Assembly (NCBI RefSeq): GCF_000315625.1
Contig: NW_005434612.1
Coordinates: 205,038 to 269,037, forward strand
DNA: 64,000 nucleotides
Origin: Guillardia theta CCMP2712
Lineage: Eukaryota > Cryptophyceae > Pyrenomonadales > Geminigeraceae
Direction of reading: 5' to 3'
The notes beneath the pieces are model-generated. The model was not told the origin of the DNA, ran no database searches, and saw only the letters and a program-made list of their open reading frames with translations. This document shows, in pieces, positions 46,152 to 57,333 of this stretch (position 1 is the first letter of the stretch; the number at the start of each line of letters is the position of its first letter). Both the position numbers and the translations under genes were made by a program.

Positions 46152-47690
46152 TCAGCAACCTTGAGCTTCAAACCTTGAGCCTTGGGGCTCTCCGACTTGC
46201 TCTTGCGGAATGATGTCGGCCTTCAACGTCACGTTGGATCGCTCTGTCTGGTCCTCTCCTGCCCTTGGACTTCGTGTGTTTACAGCATCTGTGAGGGAAA
46301 GAGCTGAGAGGGCACAAGGGCTGAGCAGATTGACCTGCGTCGTCGGATTGAAGCTTCTTCTTGTCTGGGTACCTCGCCTTGATTGACACCAGCTGCCCTG
46401 TCGATTTTCTGATTTTCTAGAGTGAAACATGTTACAACGATCGAAGTTAACAAGTGAGTTTGACAGTATTCTTACAACTGGTATGGCTTGATCCGAAGAG
46501 CGCAAGATGTTTTTGATCTCCTCGATAGTGGAGTCTTCAACATTGATGCCGTTTACCTCTACAAACCTGCAGAACATCACAAAAGTCCTCAAAACATCTA
46601 CCACAAGCAAACCTGTCGCCATGCTCGAACATCGGTTTTGAGTTGAAGGTGCCAGACGATGACATGGATGTCGTCATGACTTCTCTTGCTGACTTGAGGG
46701 CCTCCGAGTCTGACTCTTCCCCGGGGATTTTCGCTTGCACGCCTGCTACCTTCCAAGACACGTCGGGCTCCCCCTCTCTGTCCTCGTCGTCGTTGTCCGC
46801 CTCGAAGTTGGTGTTGATGGTGTCCATATAGTGCTCGTGCCTCTGCGCCTTGCTGACCTGCCATGTCGAGCAAAAGGAGGAGCTCAGGATGTGTGAGAGA
46901 GAGCGGGAGGAGAGAGAGAGACGAGAGGAGCGAGAGGAGCCAGGGAGCCAGGGAGCCAAGGAGCCAGGGAGCGAGCCAGGGAGCGAGGGAGGGAGAGAGG
47001 GAGGGGCCACATACTGTTAGGAGTCGGTTCGTTTTCATCAGGTCCATCTTCAGTTGGTAGATGGTTTCTTCTCTTTCCTGTATAGCTCGCCTGAGGTTCA
47101 TTATCTCCTTGCTCGCCGTTTGTTGAAACCCCGCCATCTCTTCCTGCATCCTGTACAAGGCTGTCTCGAGGTGCTTGCTCTCTGCCCTAGAGCTGCTGCT
47201 GTCACGCATAGCAAGACTAGAAGGATCGAAATCTCACTGATCGCTCGGCTCCTGCAGCCTCCCCGCCATCGCCAGTTTCTGCAGTGCAGATCCCCTTGAA
47301 AGGAATGGTATCAGATCTCACCCCATTCAAGCATGTCGACGATACAGCTCTCGCTCTAGCTCTCCGATCCTGCCTTTCAGCTGCTCGCGCTCGTCTCTTG
47401 CCCTCTGTTCAGCGTCTCGCAGCCTGCAAGTCAGCGATCAGAAGGCATCGCCACAACTTCCAGACAGACTCACGTCTTGCTGAAGTTGAGCAGACAGGCA
47501 TCTTTGGTAGCAATGATCTATGGACGCCCGTAAGACGTCAAAGGCAAGATGTTTCATCTTACAGCATTCAGATGCTCGATGTCTTGTTGCATTTCTTGTG
47601 AGTGCCGAAAGAGGTCGGTGGACTCAGGAAGCAGGGCCTGCTGTTGGTATTTTAGTACCTTGACATGTAGTGTTTTATCTCGATATGTTG
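46152..47690 (-). CDS. Coiled-coil protein with PDZ-like domain
   Basis: Minus-strand exons read leftwards. Helical, Gln/Glu-rich pieces come first: PESTDLFRHSQEMQQDIEHL (about 47635-47575), RDAEQRARDEREQLKGRIGE (about 47415-47360), and then ALYRMQEEMAGFQQTASKEI with LRRAIQEREETIYQLKMDLM (47160-47040). These look like one long coiled coil. The following exon has an acidic region (EADNDDEDREGEPDVSWKVA). The next carries GDRFVEVNGINVEDSTIEEI KNIL in two parts around an intron near 46570-46620, which matches the second half of a PDZ domain (the G-D-x-I-x-x-V-N-G pattern). A Ser/Thr-rich tail stops at 46152. PDZ domains bind protein C-termini. The gene's 5' end is not defined. Confidence 0.6.
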
Positions 47691-48640
47691 CTATGCCCGG
47701 CTTCTTCGCCTTCCTCGCAGGGCATCGAATCAGCTTACTCTCCTGATTGTCGATCTAATCGCATCATAGCCGCGTCTACTAGTGGTTCTCGTCACTCCCT
47801 GGGCTACTCCTGCCGATCCGCCGGCCCCTACTGCTCTGAATTTGGCACTTGAGTTGATCATGCCGCTCACGATCAGCTTGCATCCCCCGGCCTAACCCCC
47901 GCAGGCCCTACTGAGCTCTCAAACAAGAATCATAACATGGCTATCGCGCTCCTTCCTGAGGCTCCTCACAGCCGCAGTCCGTCACCACCACCGTCACCGT
48001 CACCGTCACTGTAGGCTAAGCTGTGCCCCAGTGCCCCAGTAGGCTGCTAGGAGGCTCAGAGATCGGATCAGATCAGTCTCAGCATCCCTTCAGGCTCTCA
48101 GCCGGCAAGTTGCTCCTATCGCTCATCCAGATCTTCATGTCTTCTGTACCGTAACTTCTCCTCTCCTACGCCGCCCCCTTCTAGCCCGTACCCGGTCCTC
48201 TCCACTAGCTAGCCTGGCGATCCATGGCAGGCTTGTTCCTTAGTAGTAGGGCCGGACCCGGGCCTGCACTCGGAGTCCGGCTCGCCGGAGCCTCGGACTC
48301 GTTCGGCTAAACGCCGATCACCAGCCTTCACTCAAAGTCACCAGCACTACAGTACTTGAATGGAACTTTCCGAGAGTAAAGATTGTGCTTGCAGGATGCA
48401 AATGCATCGCCGTTATTCCACCGACCCCGTGGCCCAGTGGGGTCAGTGCCGGGACACGGTCACGGTCAGTCGCCGAGTCCGCCGTATCCGGCATCATTCA
48501 CGGGTCACCCCGGTGGCCCGCCGCCGGGCGGCGCCCGGCCCGGCCGGCCGCCTCAGTAGCCTGCGCCGGCGGCCGGGCCCTGCCCAAATTTTGCAGCACC
48601 AGCATGAGGGTGATGAAAATTGGTTGAGATTTTGCAATGG
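47691..48640. repeat. Intergenic GC-rich block
   Basis: 47860-48240 holds CACCGTCACC-type short repeats and CAGTAGGCTGCTAGG words. 48240-48600 is GC-rich with nested CCGGCCGGCC/GGCGCC palindromes and GGTCACGGTCAGTCG words, like the blocks at 33590 and 40715-41640. No gene is supported. Confidence 0.55.
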
Positions 48641-50390
48641 CATGGGGCGGAAGTGTTAAGCTGGTAACAACGGTGGCGGTAGTATGCTGCATGGGAGGAG
48701 AGAGGAGAAGGATGGGCTCGTCTGCAGGAAAGGAGCAAGCAGGTATCCTCTCATCTTGCAACGATTGCCTTCAATCTCTCGCTCTCTACGAAGTCACCGG
48801 GGCTGCGTGTAGGATTGGGGAGTGAGCTGCTTGAAGTGACTGGACATGGCAGGCCATGCAGGAAGCAGCGGGGGCTACTACAGCAGGAGCGATGCTTTAG
48901 GGAGCATGCCTTGTTCGAGCATGCGGAGATTGAGGTCGGTTGTGTTCCTCATTCTCCAACCTGAAAGACATGCTCTAGGGGAGGAGGGCAACCTGGACCG
49001 CAAGTTGGACCCAGCGCTAACCTGAGCCCTGAACCGAGCGACATCAATGTGTTCAAAGTGGTAAACATCCCTGGTTGACGACATGCTGGCGTGAAGCATG
49101 ATGCCAGGATGACAAGAGAGCCGCGTTCCCGGACTTCGTCTGTATCAAGGTGGAATAGCTGCCAAACTGAATCTCGGTTGTATTCCCTTGACCACTTTCG
49201 GCAATACAGTCAGCTCTACGCCGAAAGAACTCGAATATATGGAATGGGAGGTTATTAATTTTTTCTACTTCATCAGTGTCTCTCACTCCTCTTGTTTCCT
49301 TTTGAATTTGTTCTAGGAGGATTTTCATACGGTGCGGCAAGAAGGAGCAGGAATTTCTTGCCCACAGGTCGCACTTCATGACAGCATTGCCTCCCTTCAT
49401 CCTCACCTGCGTGCCTGGAATAGACGGTACACCTGGAAAGGGCCTATACGTATAGGGACGATGAAACATGGGACCGGAAAGGAATGTGTTGTGCGGCTGG
49501 CAGGAGATGACAAGGTGATTTCTTCTCAGTGCATGATCAGATGACCGCATCTACCTGCTCGATTCTGAGCTTGAGTAAGGTGCAATTGTGGGGGAAATGG
49601 GAATTTCAAGGAGAAAGCATCGGCATCTTCCAGGGGCTCTTCCTTATGCATACAGTTTATGGGCCATACAACCCACTGATGCTCATCGAAAACAAGGCAG
49701 ATGTGGGTTGCGAGCGGTATGACGTGTTCTTGTCTCACCGAAGGATGTTTAGATCTTGTTCGAGCAATGCGAGATTCGAAACCTGGGAGGGAAGTGCATT
49801 GTAATGGTAATGCCTCGACAACTGCGTGACTACTCGCAACATTGTTGACAATTCGTCCTACAGCGACAGTTTGCAGAGGTCACCATGGACAGGTCAACGC
49901 CTTGCACCTTGCCAGTGTCATATTTCTTCCGTCCATTATTCTTGGCTATTTACTCCCCATATTCCGTTTGTGTTGCTCTGGTTGTGCTTGTCTAGCCCCA
50001 CTGTCTGTCGCCCACCTCTTTTCCTCTCCTCGTCCTCGCACTGACTCGATTATCTGCAGATGCACCGTTGGTGGAACATGCGGGTGCCGTCCTCTCCCAA
50101 ATCATTTTTCTGCTAACGTCTCACATGAAGATCTCGTGCCCCGGATCATCACAAGCAGCTGCAGGTGAGGAACACCGACACTATTGAGTTGAATGAGAGA
50201 GGAAGATTGATCAGCATGGAGCTGTGTATCAAATGGAGCATTGTTTTTCTCAGTTAACAACCAAATACGATGAGGCCAAAAGAGAGAGGGGGGGGAGGCT
50301 GTGGGAAGTGCCAAACATCAGGGAGGCAGGCAAACCTTGCAGAGGAGCAGAGAAAAGAGCATTACGGATCAAGAGTACCGCAAAGTAGTT
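48641..50390. other. Unresolved region, probable exons on either strand
   Basis: Many short frames on both strands look coding, and I cannot choose between them. On the minus strand: VYHFEHIDVARFRAQ (about 49065-49021), ILLEQIQKETRGVRDTDEVE (about 49325-49265) and HICLVFDEHQWVVWPINCMH (about 49700-49640). On the plus strand: QEGAGISCPQVALHDSIASL (from about 49335) and KVQLWGKWEFQGESIGIFQG (from about 49577). Splice sites fit both readings. At least one real gene is likely. Confidence 0.35.
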
Positions 50391-51938
50391 ACGTGGCTTG
50401 CAGATGTGGAGGAAACGTCTTATACCAGTGCTGCAAGGCCGGCTGCATCAGGAGAAAATGCGGTATCTTGAGAGTGTTCCTCCTGGAATCCTGATAGCTG
50501 TGAAGTGCATCCAAAGAGAAGAGGAAGAAAATGAGTACACGGATCGACCCTGAGAAGCATTGGGCACCCGGTACCTCCTGCCTGACTTGAGTCAAGCTCT
50601 TTCTCCTCATGGCAACATGGCAGGAGGGTGGAGGTTTGCCTCCGATGGCATCTCTGTGGAGAGCGGATCGTGGCTGATAGCCAAGAAGGTAGGCGATCTT
50701 GCATCGCTAGCGTTTCATCATGATGAGATTGGCAGGTTCTCTTTGAAGACACAGGACGAGCAGGTGACCTTGTCCTCCAATTTGTAGTCACTTCCTCGCT
50801 GCTTGCAAGCTGTCCGCTGGCATCTGTACCCAACCCCTCCTCCTCCTGCCCTCCTCCTTCACTTTCTCTCCCTCATCCATTGTTCCTGTTTTCAAGACCA
50901 CGCTAACATGATCGTCTTGCTCTCCTCTTCTTCTCTCCACATCTCGCTCATCATCTCAGGTGGAGTTGCTCTGAGATTAGTAGGACACGCTCGTGCCAAC
51001 CTGTTCGAGGTTTGCTCGCTGCCCTCTCAACTTGTCGACCTGAATTCCTACCAGTGTCGCTTCCAACGCAACCGAGTACACCTCGCAGCCGATGCTACAG
51101 TGAGTCTGCCGCGCTCTTGATCTACCTTGCTGTCTGCCTCCCTTCCTGCCCCGTACTCTCCCTCTCGGCTTATCGCCTTGACATCGAACCCGCCTCCACA
51201 TGCACGAGCTCTGCTCGGCTCCCCCCTCTTCTCATCCCTAACCATGAAATTCCCCAAGGTGGTCATGGACCTGGAGAAATGTGACACCTTTGAGTTCGAC
51301 GAGAAACGCAAGGACGATCCCGTAACATGACTGTGACTCCCTCCTGGTGCTCATCTCCTCCCAGAGGTACCATGGTGACGTCACCAATTTCTACGCACAT
51401 CGAGCCATACGGCTTCCAGGAAACGGAACAGCGATTCTCGAGGTAGGATTTTAGCTTGGCGGGTGGGAGGAGGATATGGACGTGTTGGACAGGCGCAGGA
51501 TCCGGATCCTCTTTCAGGGAGGAAGTGGAGGGAAGTCAACACGCTGAACAGGTACATCCCGCCTCCACGCTGACGCCCTCGTGCTAAATTTGAAATTCAG
51601 GTATTGGACGCCTGGGGCTGCTGTTCGCGGTGTGGACCCGTACAAGAAGATCAAGAGAGACAAAGAGAGGAAAGAGAGGAAGGAGTTGAAGGTTCCTCCG
51701 TCTCCTCTACACTTGTGCTGCTTACATGCGCCTTGCTCAGGCAAAGTTAAGGTTGAAGTACGAGGCGATGGGGTATCCTGGTATCCCAAAGGATGTGGTG
51801 AGAGGGAAAATGGCGATGCGTCCTGTAGGTAACTCGGCTGCAGGTCATAGCAGTCAAGAGGAGGGACTTTACTGCGTTCACGCGCCCCAAGTCAAGGAGA
51901 AGTATGTGGAGGAGGAGGGTGAAGAGAACGAGCAATAG
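50391..51938 (+). CDS. Multi-exon gene of unknown function
   Basis: Not recognised. A likely exon at 50403-50531 reads IPVLQGRLHQEKMRYLESVP and PGILIAVKCIQREEEEN. A 57-base GT-AG intron keeps the frame into GNMAGGWRFASDGISVESGS and LASLAFHHDEIGRFSLKTQD. Further exons, each with GT-AG borders: GVALRLVGHARANLFE (about 50962), VDLNSYQCRFQRNRVHLAAD (about 51036), VVMDLEKCDTFEFDEKRKDD (51259), RYHGDVTNFYAHRAIRLPGN (51366), DPDPLSGRKWREVNTLNR, YWTPGAAVRGVDPYKKIKRD with a charged tail, AKLRLKYEAMGYPGIPKDVV (about 51740) and the acidic C-terminus VKEKYVEEEGEENEQ, stop at 51936-51938. Some exon phases remain unresolved. The first exon is not certain. Confidence 0.5.
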
Positions 51939-52030
51939 ACGGGGAGAGGGTGTGTTTGTCGGCTGACTTGTTCATCACAGAAAAAGTCTACTTGTGATGA
52001 TCCTGACATGTGGGAAGCTCAAGGGAGATT

Positions 52031-52758
52031 ATGAGGAAAGACAGAAGCCAGAAGAAGATGCGATTCAAAGACGCAGACATCTGCGCATTTGCTCTTTCCT
52101 TGATTACCATGTGTGCTTTGCTAAAACAAGGGGACATCTTTGGTTGGACCTCTTTTAATCAGTTCGTAATAGTTTTGACATGTACATTCATGGCTTTGTC
52201 ATGGTCTTTCCATAGATTACTTCGCACAGCCTCAGACGCTCGGTCCATGCCATCCTCTCCCACAGCCTCGAGTCCTGCCCGACTTGAGTCCCTCCCCTCC
52301 CACACGCAAATCCCCCTCACCTCCTCCTTCGCCATGAACCTCTCGTGCGCCATGGCGATCGCTGCTGTCCTGTGCGACTGTAAGAGGAAGGAGGGCGGCC
52401 GCATATGTCTGGTACCTCACGTTAGCAGGGACGAGCCTGCGAATGACTTTCTCCGCATCCTGTCGGGGCATCACAACACACACGATCCAAGGTATCTCAC
52501 GTCTTCGTCCATAGCATAATGGTCGCTGATGAGAAAGTCTGGAATCTTGAGCTTGCTTTCAGGGCCGTCCTTCCATCGAGTCTTCATCTTCAGTTGTTTC
52601 TCCTTCTGTTCTCACCATCAACTCACTCCAGCTCAATCCCACCCTCTCCTCTCACGTTGAGGATCCTGAACTTGTTCTGCATCCTCGTCGGGTTGTTCCT
52701 CAGCTTCCTCGCCAGCCGCAGGATCCATCGCTGTATCCTGATGGCAGCAAAGATCTAG
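52031..52758 (+). CDS. Small multipass membrane protein (two exons)
   Basis: An ATG at 52031 opens MRKDRSQKKMRFKDADICAF, a basic start leading into hydrophobic segments (LSLITMCALL; QFVIVLTCTFMALSWSF; FAMNLSCAMAIAAVLC). Exon 1 ends at 52491. A 71-base intron (52492-52562) has clean GT-AG borders and matching phase. Exon 2 adds LHLQLFLLLFSPSTHSSSIP and LTLRILNLFCILVGLFLSFL before a basic end and stop at 52756-52758. Total about 218 residues with three or four membrane segments. A nearby ATG (52008) is out of frame. Family not recognised. Confidence 0.5.
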
Positions 52759-52908
52759 ATACCAAGAGCATGATCATCACAACATGATGCAAGGCAACGT
52801 GGCAAGTGAGGTCATACATGCGTGAGGTTGTAGTTCCCTTGCGGCTGCATCTCTGCCACGTCTCTACATCGCTTGCGTCACGCTTCACGCTGGTTCCTTC
52901 ACATCAGA

Positions 52909-55900
52909 TCACCTCACAAGCTGTCGGTACCCATCGTAGCGGGGGATCAGCTTCCGACTGACCAGCTCGTCTTCGAACTCTGCTATCCTGTTCCTCTGCA
53001 TGTGTACCAAGGGCTTCTCCAGCGCGAGGAACAACCTGTCTATCTTCTCCGTTTGCTGAAATCCCAGGAGGTCGATAATCAGCTCCGCACAGTCGCGTTT
53101 GATCGCCACCACATGCTCCCCGTCAACCCCGTACTCCCATGATTTGCGCAACCAAGTCATGAGATGTCTTGCACATTCCATGTCCCCCCTTGAAGCGATG
53201 CGTCTTAGGCACTTGATCTGTCAGCGACGTAAGAAACGCAGCGGCTGGAGGATCAACAACTCACAACTTCTGCTCTGACGAAGTGACTCTCGTCGTACAT
53301 GAGCGGGTAGAGCTCCTTGAGGTCGAACATCTCTTGCTCGCTCACAAATTTCTGCTCCCTCAACATCAGCGCTTGCGGGCCACGAGGTCGGGTACCTGGA
53401 TGGCCTTGATGACGGCAATGCGAACGGCCGAGCTCTCATCGTGCAAGAGCTCCAGAAGCTCTCGTGGGAACATCCTCCCTCTATCCAGCACAAACTGCTG
53501 TATCGCTTCCACTGCAGCCCGCCGGACCCAGTTGGCCGAGTCTTTAAGGCTGGAGGAGATCTTGTGGAGCAGGGCGCGGTCAGCCTTGCCTTGGCTCTTG
53601 GGCAGCCTGATCTGATCCCACAGGGCCGAGAGGTTGGAGAGGTTCGACGACCTGCCCTCCAGCTTCGAGGCGCTTGAGAGACGACTGATGGCCACCAGCG
53701 CTTCCTTCTTCTCCATGTCCGTCGTGCTCTCCGAGTCCAGCACCACGTAAGCATGTGCAAGTACCCTCCTGCTGTCGGTGTGCAGGAGGATGTTGTCCAG
53801 GAGCTGCGGCACTAGCTTGCGAACCTCTCGGTCCTCGTGGTTGAGCAAGTCCATCAGAATGTCAGTCGAGCTCTCGTCCGTCGGGCTGGAGAGGCGGGAC
53901 AAGCACTCGGCGATGTGGTACTTCCGCACTCCCTTCACCTCCTTCAGCATCTTCTTGAGCACGCCGATGATCCTCTCGTCCCCCTGCGTAGCGAAGTGGC
54001 ACAGAGACTCTGTGGCGAAGGTTCGCACCGACCTCTCCTCGTGCGTGAGGCACATGATGAAGCCGTCCAGCGTCTGATCCCCCCCCTGCTGCACCAACGA
54101 GGACAACACCCCCATGACGTCACCATGGGAGGGAGTCTTACCCGCCCGCACCTCTCGGAGGAACGCCTTCTCCCTCGGCAGCAGCTGCGGCAGGTTGAGG
54201 TCGACGAGGATCGTCGAGATGGTGTTGCGCTCCTCGTGGGAAGTAGAGAGGAGGTGACAGCACAGGGCGACCAGCACGCGGTCGTCCCGCGCGTCCCTGA
54301 GAGCCTCCAGCATGCGGATGGCAGAAGTCCGGACCTCATATCGCTCGTCGCTCATGACACGGAAGAAAATGGAGAGCATCTGCTCACACGTCAGCAGGGA
54401 GGCCCGTCACGTCGGGGAGAGTGAAACCTCATCTCGATCAGTTTTGGAAGAAACCTTTGCGAAGCTGTTCACTGCTGTCTTGCGAACTCGCCAGTCCTTG
54501 CTTTCTAGCAGCTTCAACAGGCTGTTGTCGATCACTGCCTTGGTTCTTGGAGAGAATATCCCCTGGTCTGCTTCACTGATCTTACACAGAGAGTCTAGAA
54601 CAGCTGTTTGAATCCGGTGATTCCCAAAGGGATCCTTAGACGTATCTTGAAGCATCGCAACCACCTTGGAGATAACAAACCTGTCTTCTCGTGTCTAGAG
54701 CATCATCAAGGCCATTAGTCAAGCCAAGCAACGTCACACGTTAACTGACCAGAATCTTTGCCAAGCAACTCACGGCGCATTCACGAATTCTTGGTCGATC
54801 GTCGTCAAGCTGCTCGCCAACGGCCAGAACGGCCTTGGGGTCACCTCGCTGCACCTGCTGGGAGAGCTCTTCCATGGCGATGCACTTGACGTTCACGTCC
54901 TTGTCGTACACGGCCTTGATGAAGCCGTCGATCGCCACCGGAGACCCGGGGATGGTGACCTTGGACAGCACCTGCACCGCTGACTTCCTCACGATGGCAT
55001 GGATGTGATCGAGGCGCTGCAGGGCCTGCTGGATCAGCTTCTCGTCCAGCGCGTTCGAGAGCTTCGGAAGGACCTCACAGGCTGCAGTAGGTCAGTCAGT
55101 AACAGTCATCTCGCGACCCCCCGCTGGTGTTACCGGCAGCCCTGACAAGGTCGTCGGAGTCTTCGATGCAGGAAGCAACGGCGATGATGGCGTCTTCATC
55201 ACCCGGGTGAGCTATCTTCTCGATCATGTTCACCGCAGCCAGCCTAATCTCGCTGCTGGGATCCTTCATGGCCGTGCACATTCCCTTCACCGCCTGCACG
55301 CTGCCATGAGCCTCGGGTCGCGGTGGCAGGGGTAGATTACCTCCTTCATGCCAACACATCCGATGTAGAACATGGTCTCCAGCGAGTCAAGTCTGACGTC
55401 AGCGATGGTGTCCTTCTCTATCCTCTCCGTCAGGTTCTTGATGATGATCCGCTTCCAGTTGTCCTGCTCAGGGATTTCTTCCCCATCTGCCAGCCCCGTC
55501 ACTTCCCCCGCATGTTTGCACGACGTTTGCTTTCCTTTCCCTGCGAACTTGGCTATCGCTCGGATCGCAATCCTGCGGACTTCACTCTTGACGTGCCTGA
55601 ACTTGCCGATGTGACCCATCAAGATCAACTTCTTGCTCTCATCGTTGAGCCGCAGAGTCTTGGCCACGGTCTCTTCAGTCGCCGAATCTTGCAGTGAATC
55701 TCTCAGAGACTCACATTAACTCACAGTGACTCGTTCATTAACTCAGTAACTCCATGTTCCACTCAGTTATACTGTTAGTAATCCTTTTAGTACTGCTCGG
55801 TAAATGACTGTAACTCTATCACAGTGAAATTGCGAGCAATACTATCGGTAACTCTCAATTACACTATCAGTAATACTATCAGTACTTTGAGTTACCCTTT

Positions 55901-56854
55901 CCTCACGTCTTCCCCTTGTCTCCTTACTCACCTCTAGACCGTCGGTGTCGCAGTCTCGAGCTCCGAGTGGAGTCCTTCCTGTGAATATGCTCATCCACTA
56001 TGCGGAGCTCGAGCTCTATCGCTGCCGATGGCTTGCTGGCGCTTCCGGCAGCTTCTTCTACAAGAGGAAACCTGAGGAAGCGGCATGTGATCACAGGAGG
56101 GAGGGGGAATATTGAGCGTCGCACCATCCTTGCGCTAGGATGCCGACGGGCAAGTTCTCGTCGATGCTGATGTCAAAGCGTCCCATCAGGTCGTCTCCTT
56201 GCTTGATGTTGTCCGGTAGCAGATCCTCGTCGTAGACTTCCACCCTCAGCACCTGTTGCCACCCTTGTCACTCCTGCATCCCATCCATCGCTTCTGTTCT
56301 ACAGGTTTCTCCTCCACGTTTGCCGTTGAAAACCTTATCGTCTCGTTCCAGACCGGGTTCAAGGTCGCTCGCTTGACGCTTGTCTTCTTGACCAGACCTA
56401 GAAAGCTGAGCGAGGAAGGAGTGATCTACCTGCGGCACGCATGTGTATCTACCTCATCTTCAGATAAGGATCGCTCTTCGTCAAGTCCATGATCGGTAAG
56501 TTTCTGCCGCGCAATACCTTGAGAGCAACTCGTGAGCCACAAGCTCGATGGAGGGGTGGAGGTTGAGAAACCTTCACTTCCAAGAACTTGTGCCTGATGT
56601 GCCTCTCCATGGAGATGAGCAAGTGGTCGAGTGAGTCGCTGAGAGTCCCGATCCTCGAGTTGATCTGCGTTCACTTTGAATCGGCACATACAAACAGATG
56701 CTTCACTCACCCGATCTCTTCTTCTGCGTTTCTCCTCCAGCTCACGTCGCGCGATGGATCGAGCATAAAGCGGCATGTTATCACCCAGGGGCTCGTCCAT
56801 CGGATCTCCGTTCTGACGAGCATTGCGAGAGTTGTTCAAGCTGCCTTCCTGCAT
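52909..56854 (-). CDS. C2-domain plus HEAT-repeat protein (probably one gene)
   Basis: The N-terminal exons (from an ATG at 56854, MQEGSLNNSRNARQNGDPMD) lead to SRIGTLSDSLDHLLISMERH and then a C2 domain: VALKVLRGRNLPIMDLTKSD with PYLKM, then KTSVKRATLNPVWNETIRFS and VLRVEVYDEDLLPDNIKQGD with DLMGRFDIS. The Asp residues typical of Ca2+-binding C2 loops are partly present (D-L-T-K-S-D-P-Y and Y-D-E-D). An exon ending near 55935 (DEHIHRKDSTRSSRL) precedes a 250-base intron. The rest (55684-52909) is a row of about 15-20 HEAT-type repeats, for example LRLDSLETMFYIGCVGMKEV, DPSSEIRLAAVNMIEKIAHP, ALQRLDHIHAIVRKSAVQVL, NWVRRAAVEAIQQFVLDRGR. Stop at 52909. Joining C2 and HEAT parts depends on the large intron; two adjacent genes remain possible. 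A membrane-associated scaffold is an inference. Confidence 0.75.
55685..55934 (-). repeat. Intron with degenerate ACTCAGTAACT-type repeats
   Basis: About 200 bases are built of loosely repeated AACTCAGTAACT, CACAGTGACTC and CTATCAGTAATACTATCAGTA words. This is larger than the other readable introns in this gene. The wording is like the GTGACTGA/ACTGAGTCA words in the GC-rich intergenic blocks. Confidence 0.6.
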
Positions 56855-57333
56855 GCCCAGAATCTCTCCGGCCTTGCCGCAAATCTGACAGCGAGTCTTG
56901 AGGGTACTAATCCGGCAGTAGTAGCTGCAGGTACCAGCCTGATGTTTAACAGCTGATCATCGGCACTTGTATCGACACGTGACTTGTTGTCTTCCTGCCC
57001 TGTTGATCATCGGCGCCTGTTGTCTTTCTCCTCTCCTCATTGGAGCGCTTCAACGCATTTCAAGTTCCTACTGGTGGCATCGAACGACCCAGTTCCTGTA
57101 CTTTTGTAGGCCCTCATCCCCCCTTCCCCTCATTCAGCACATCCTATCGTCCTGTAACTGCTGTAACTGCCAAAACAACTTCCCCGATAACAGGCAGGTG
57201 AAGGAGAAACCATTGTCTTCCCCAGCACCTCAACCCACTCCGCTCACGTCTCTCTCCTCCTTCCTTCCTCTTCTCCCTCCTCCCAGCCTTCCAGTCAACC
57301 TGTACCATCCTCAGAGGTGGCCGAGTTCGCAGC
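56855..57333. other. Divergent intergenic region
   Basis: Separates the starts of the C2-HEAT gene (minus) and the HIT-like gene (plus); both promoters should lie here. The right part is pyrimidine-rich. No TATA box or other clear element was identified. Confidence 0.45.

Noticed and set aside
53837-54424. A 195-residue plus-strand frame over the HEAT region
   Set aside because: It is an antisense shadow of the HEAT repeats, rich in His/Arg/Leu as expected for that.
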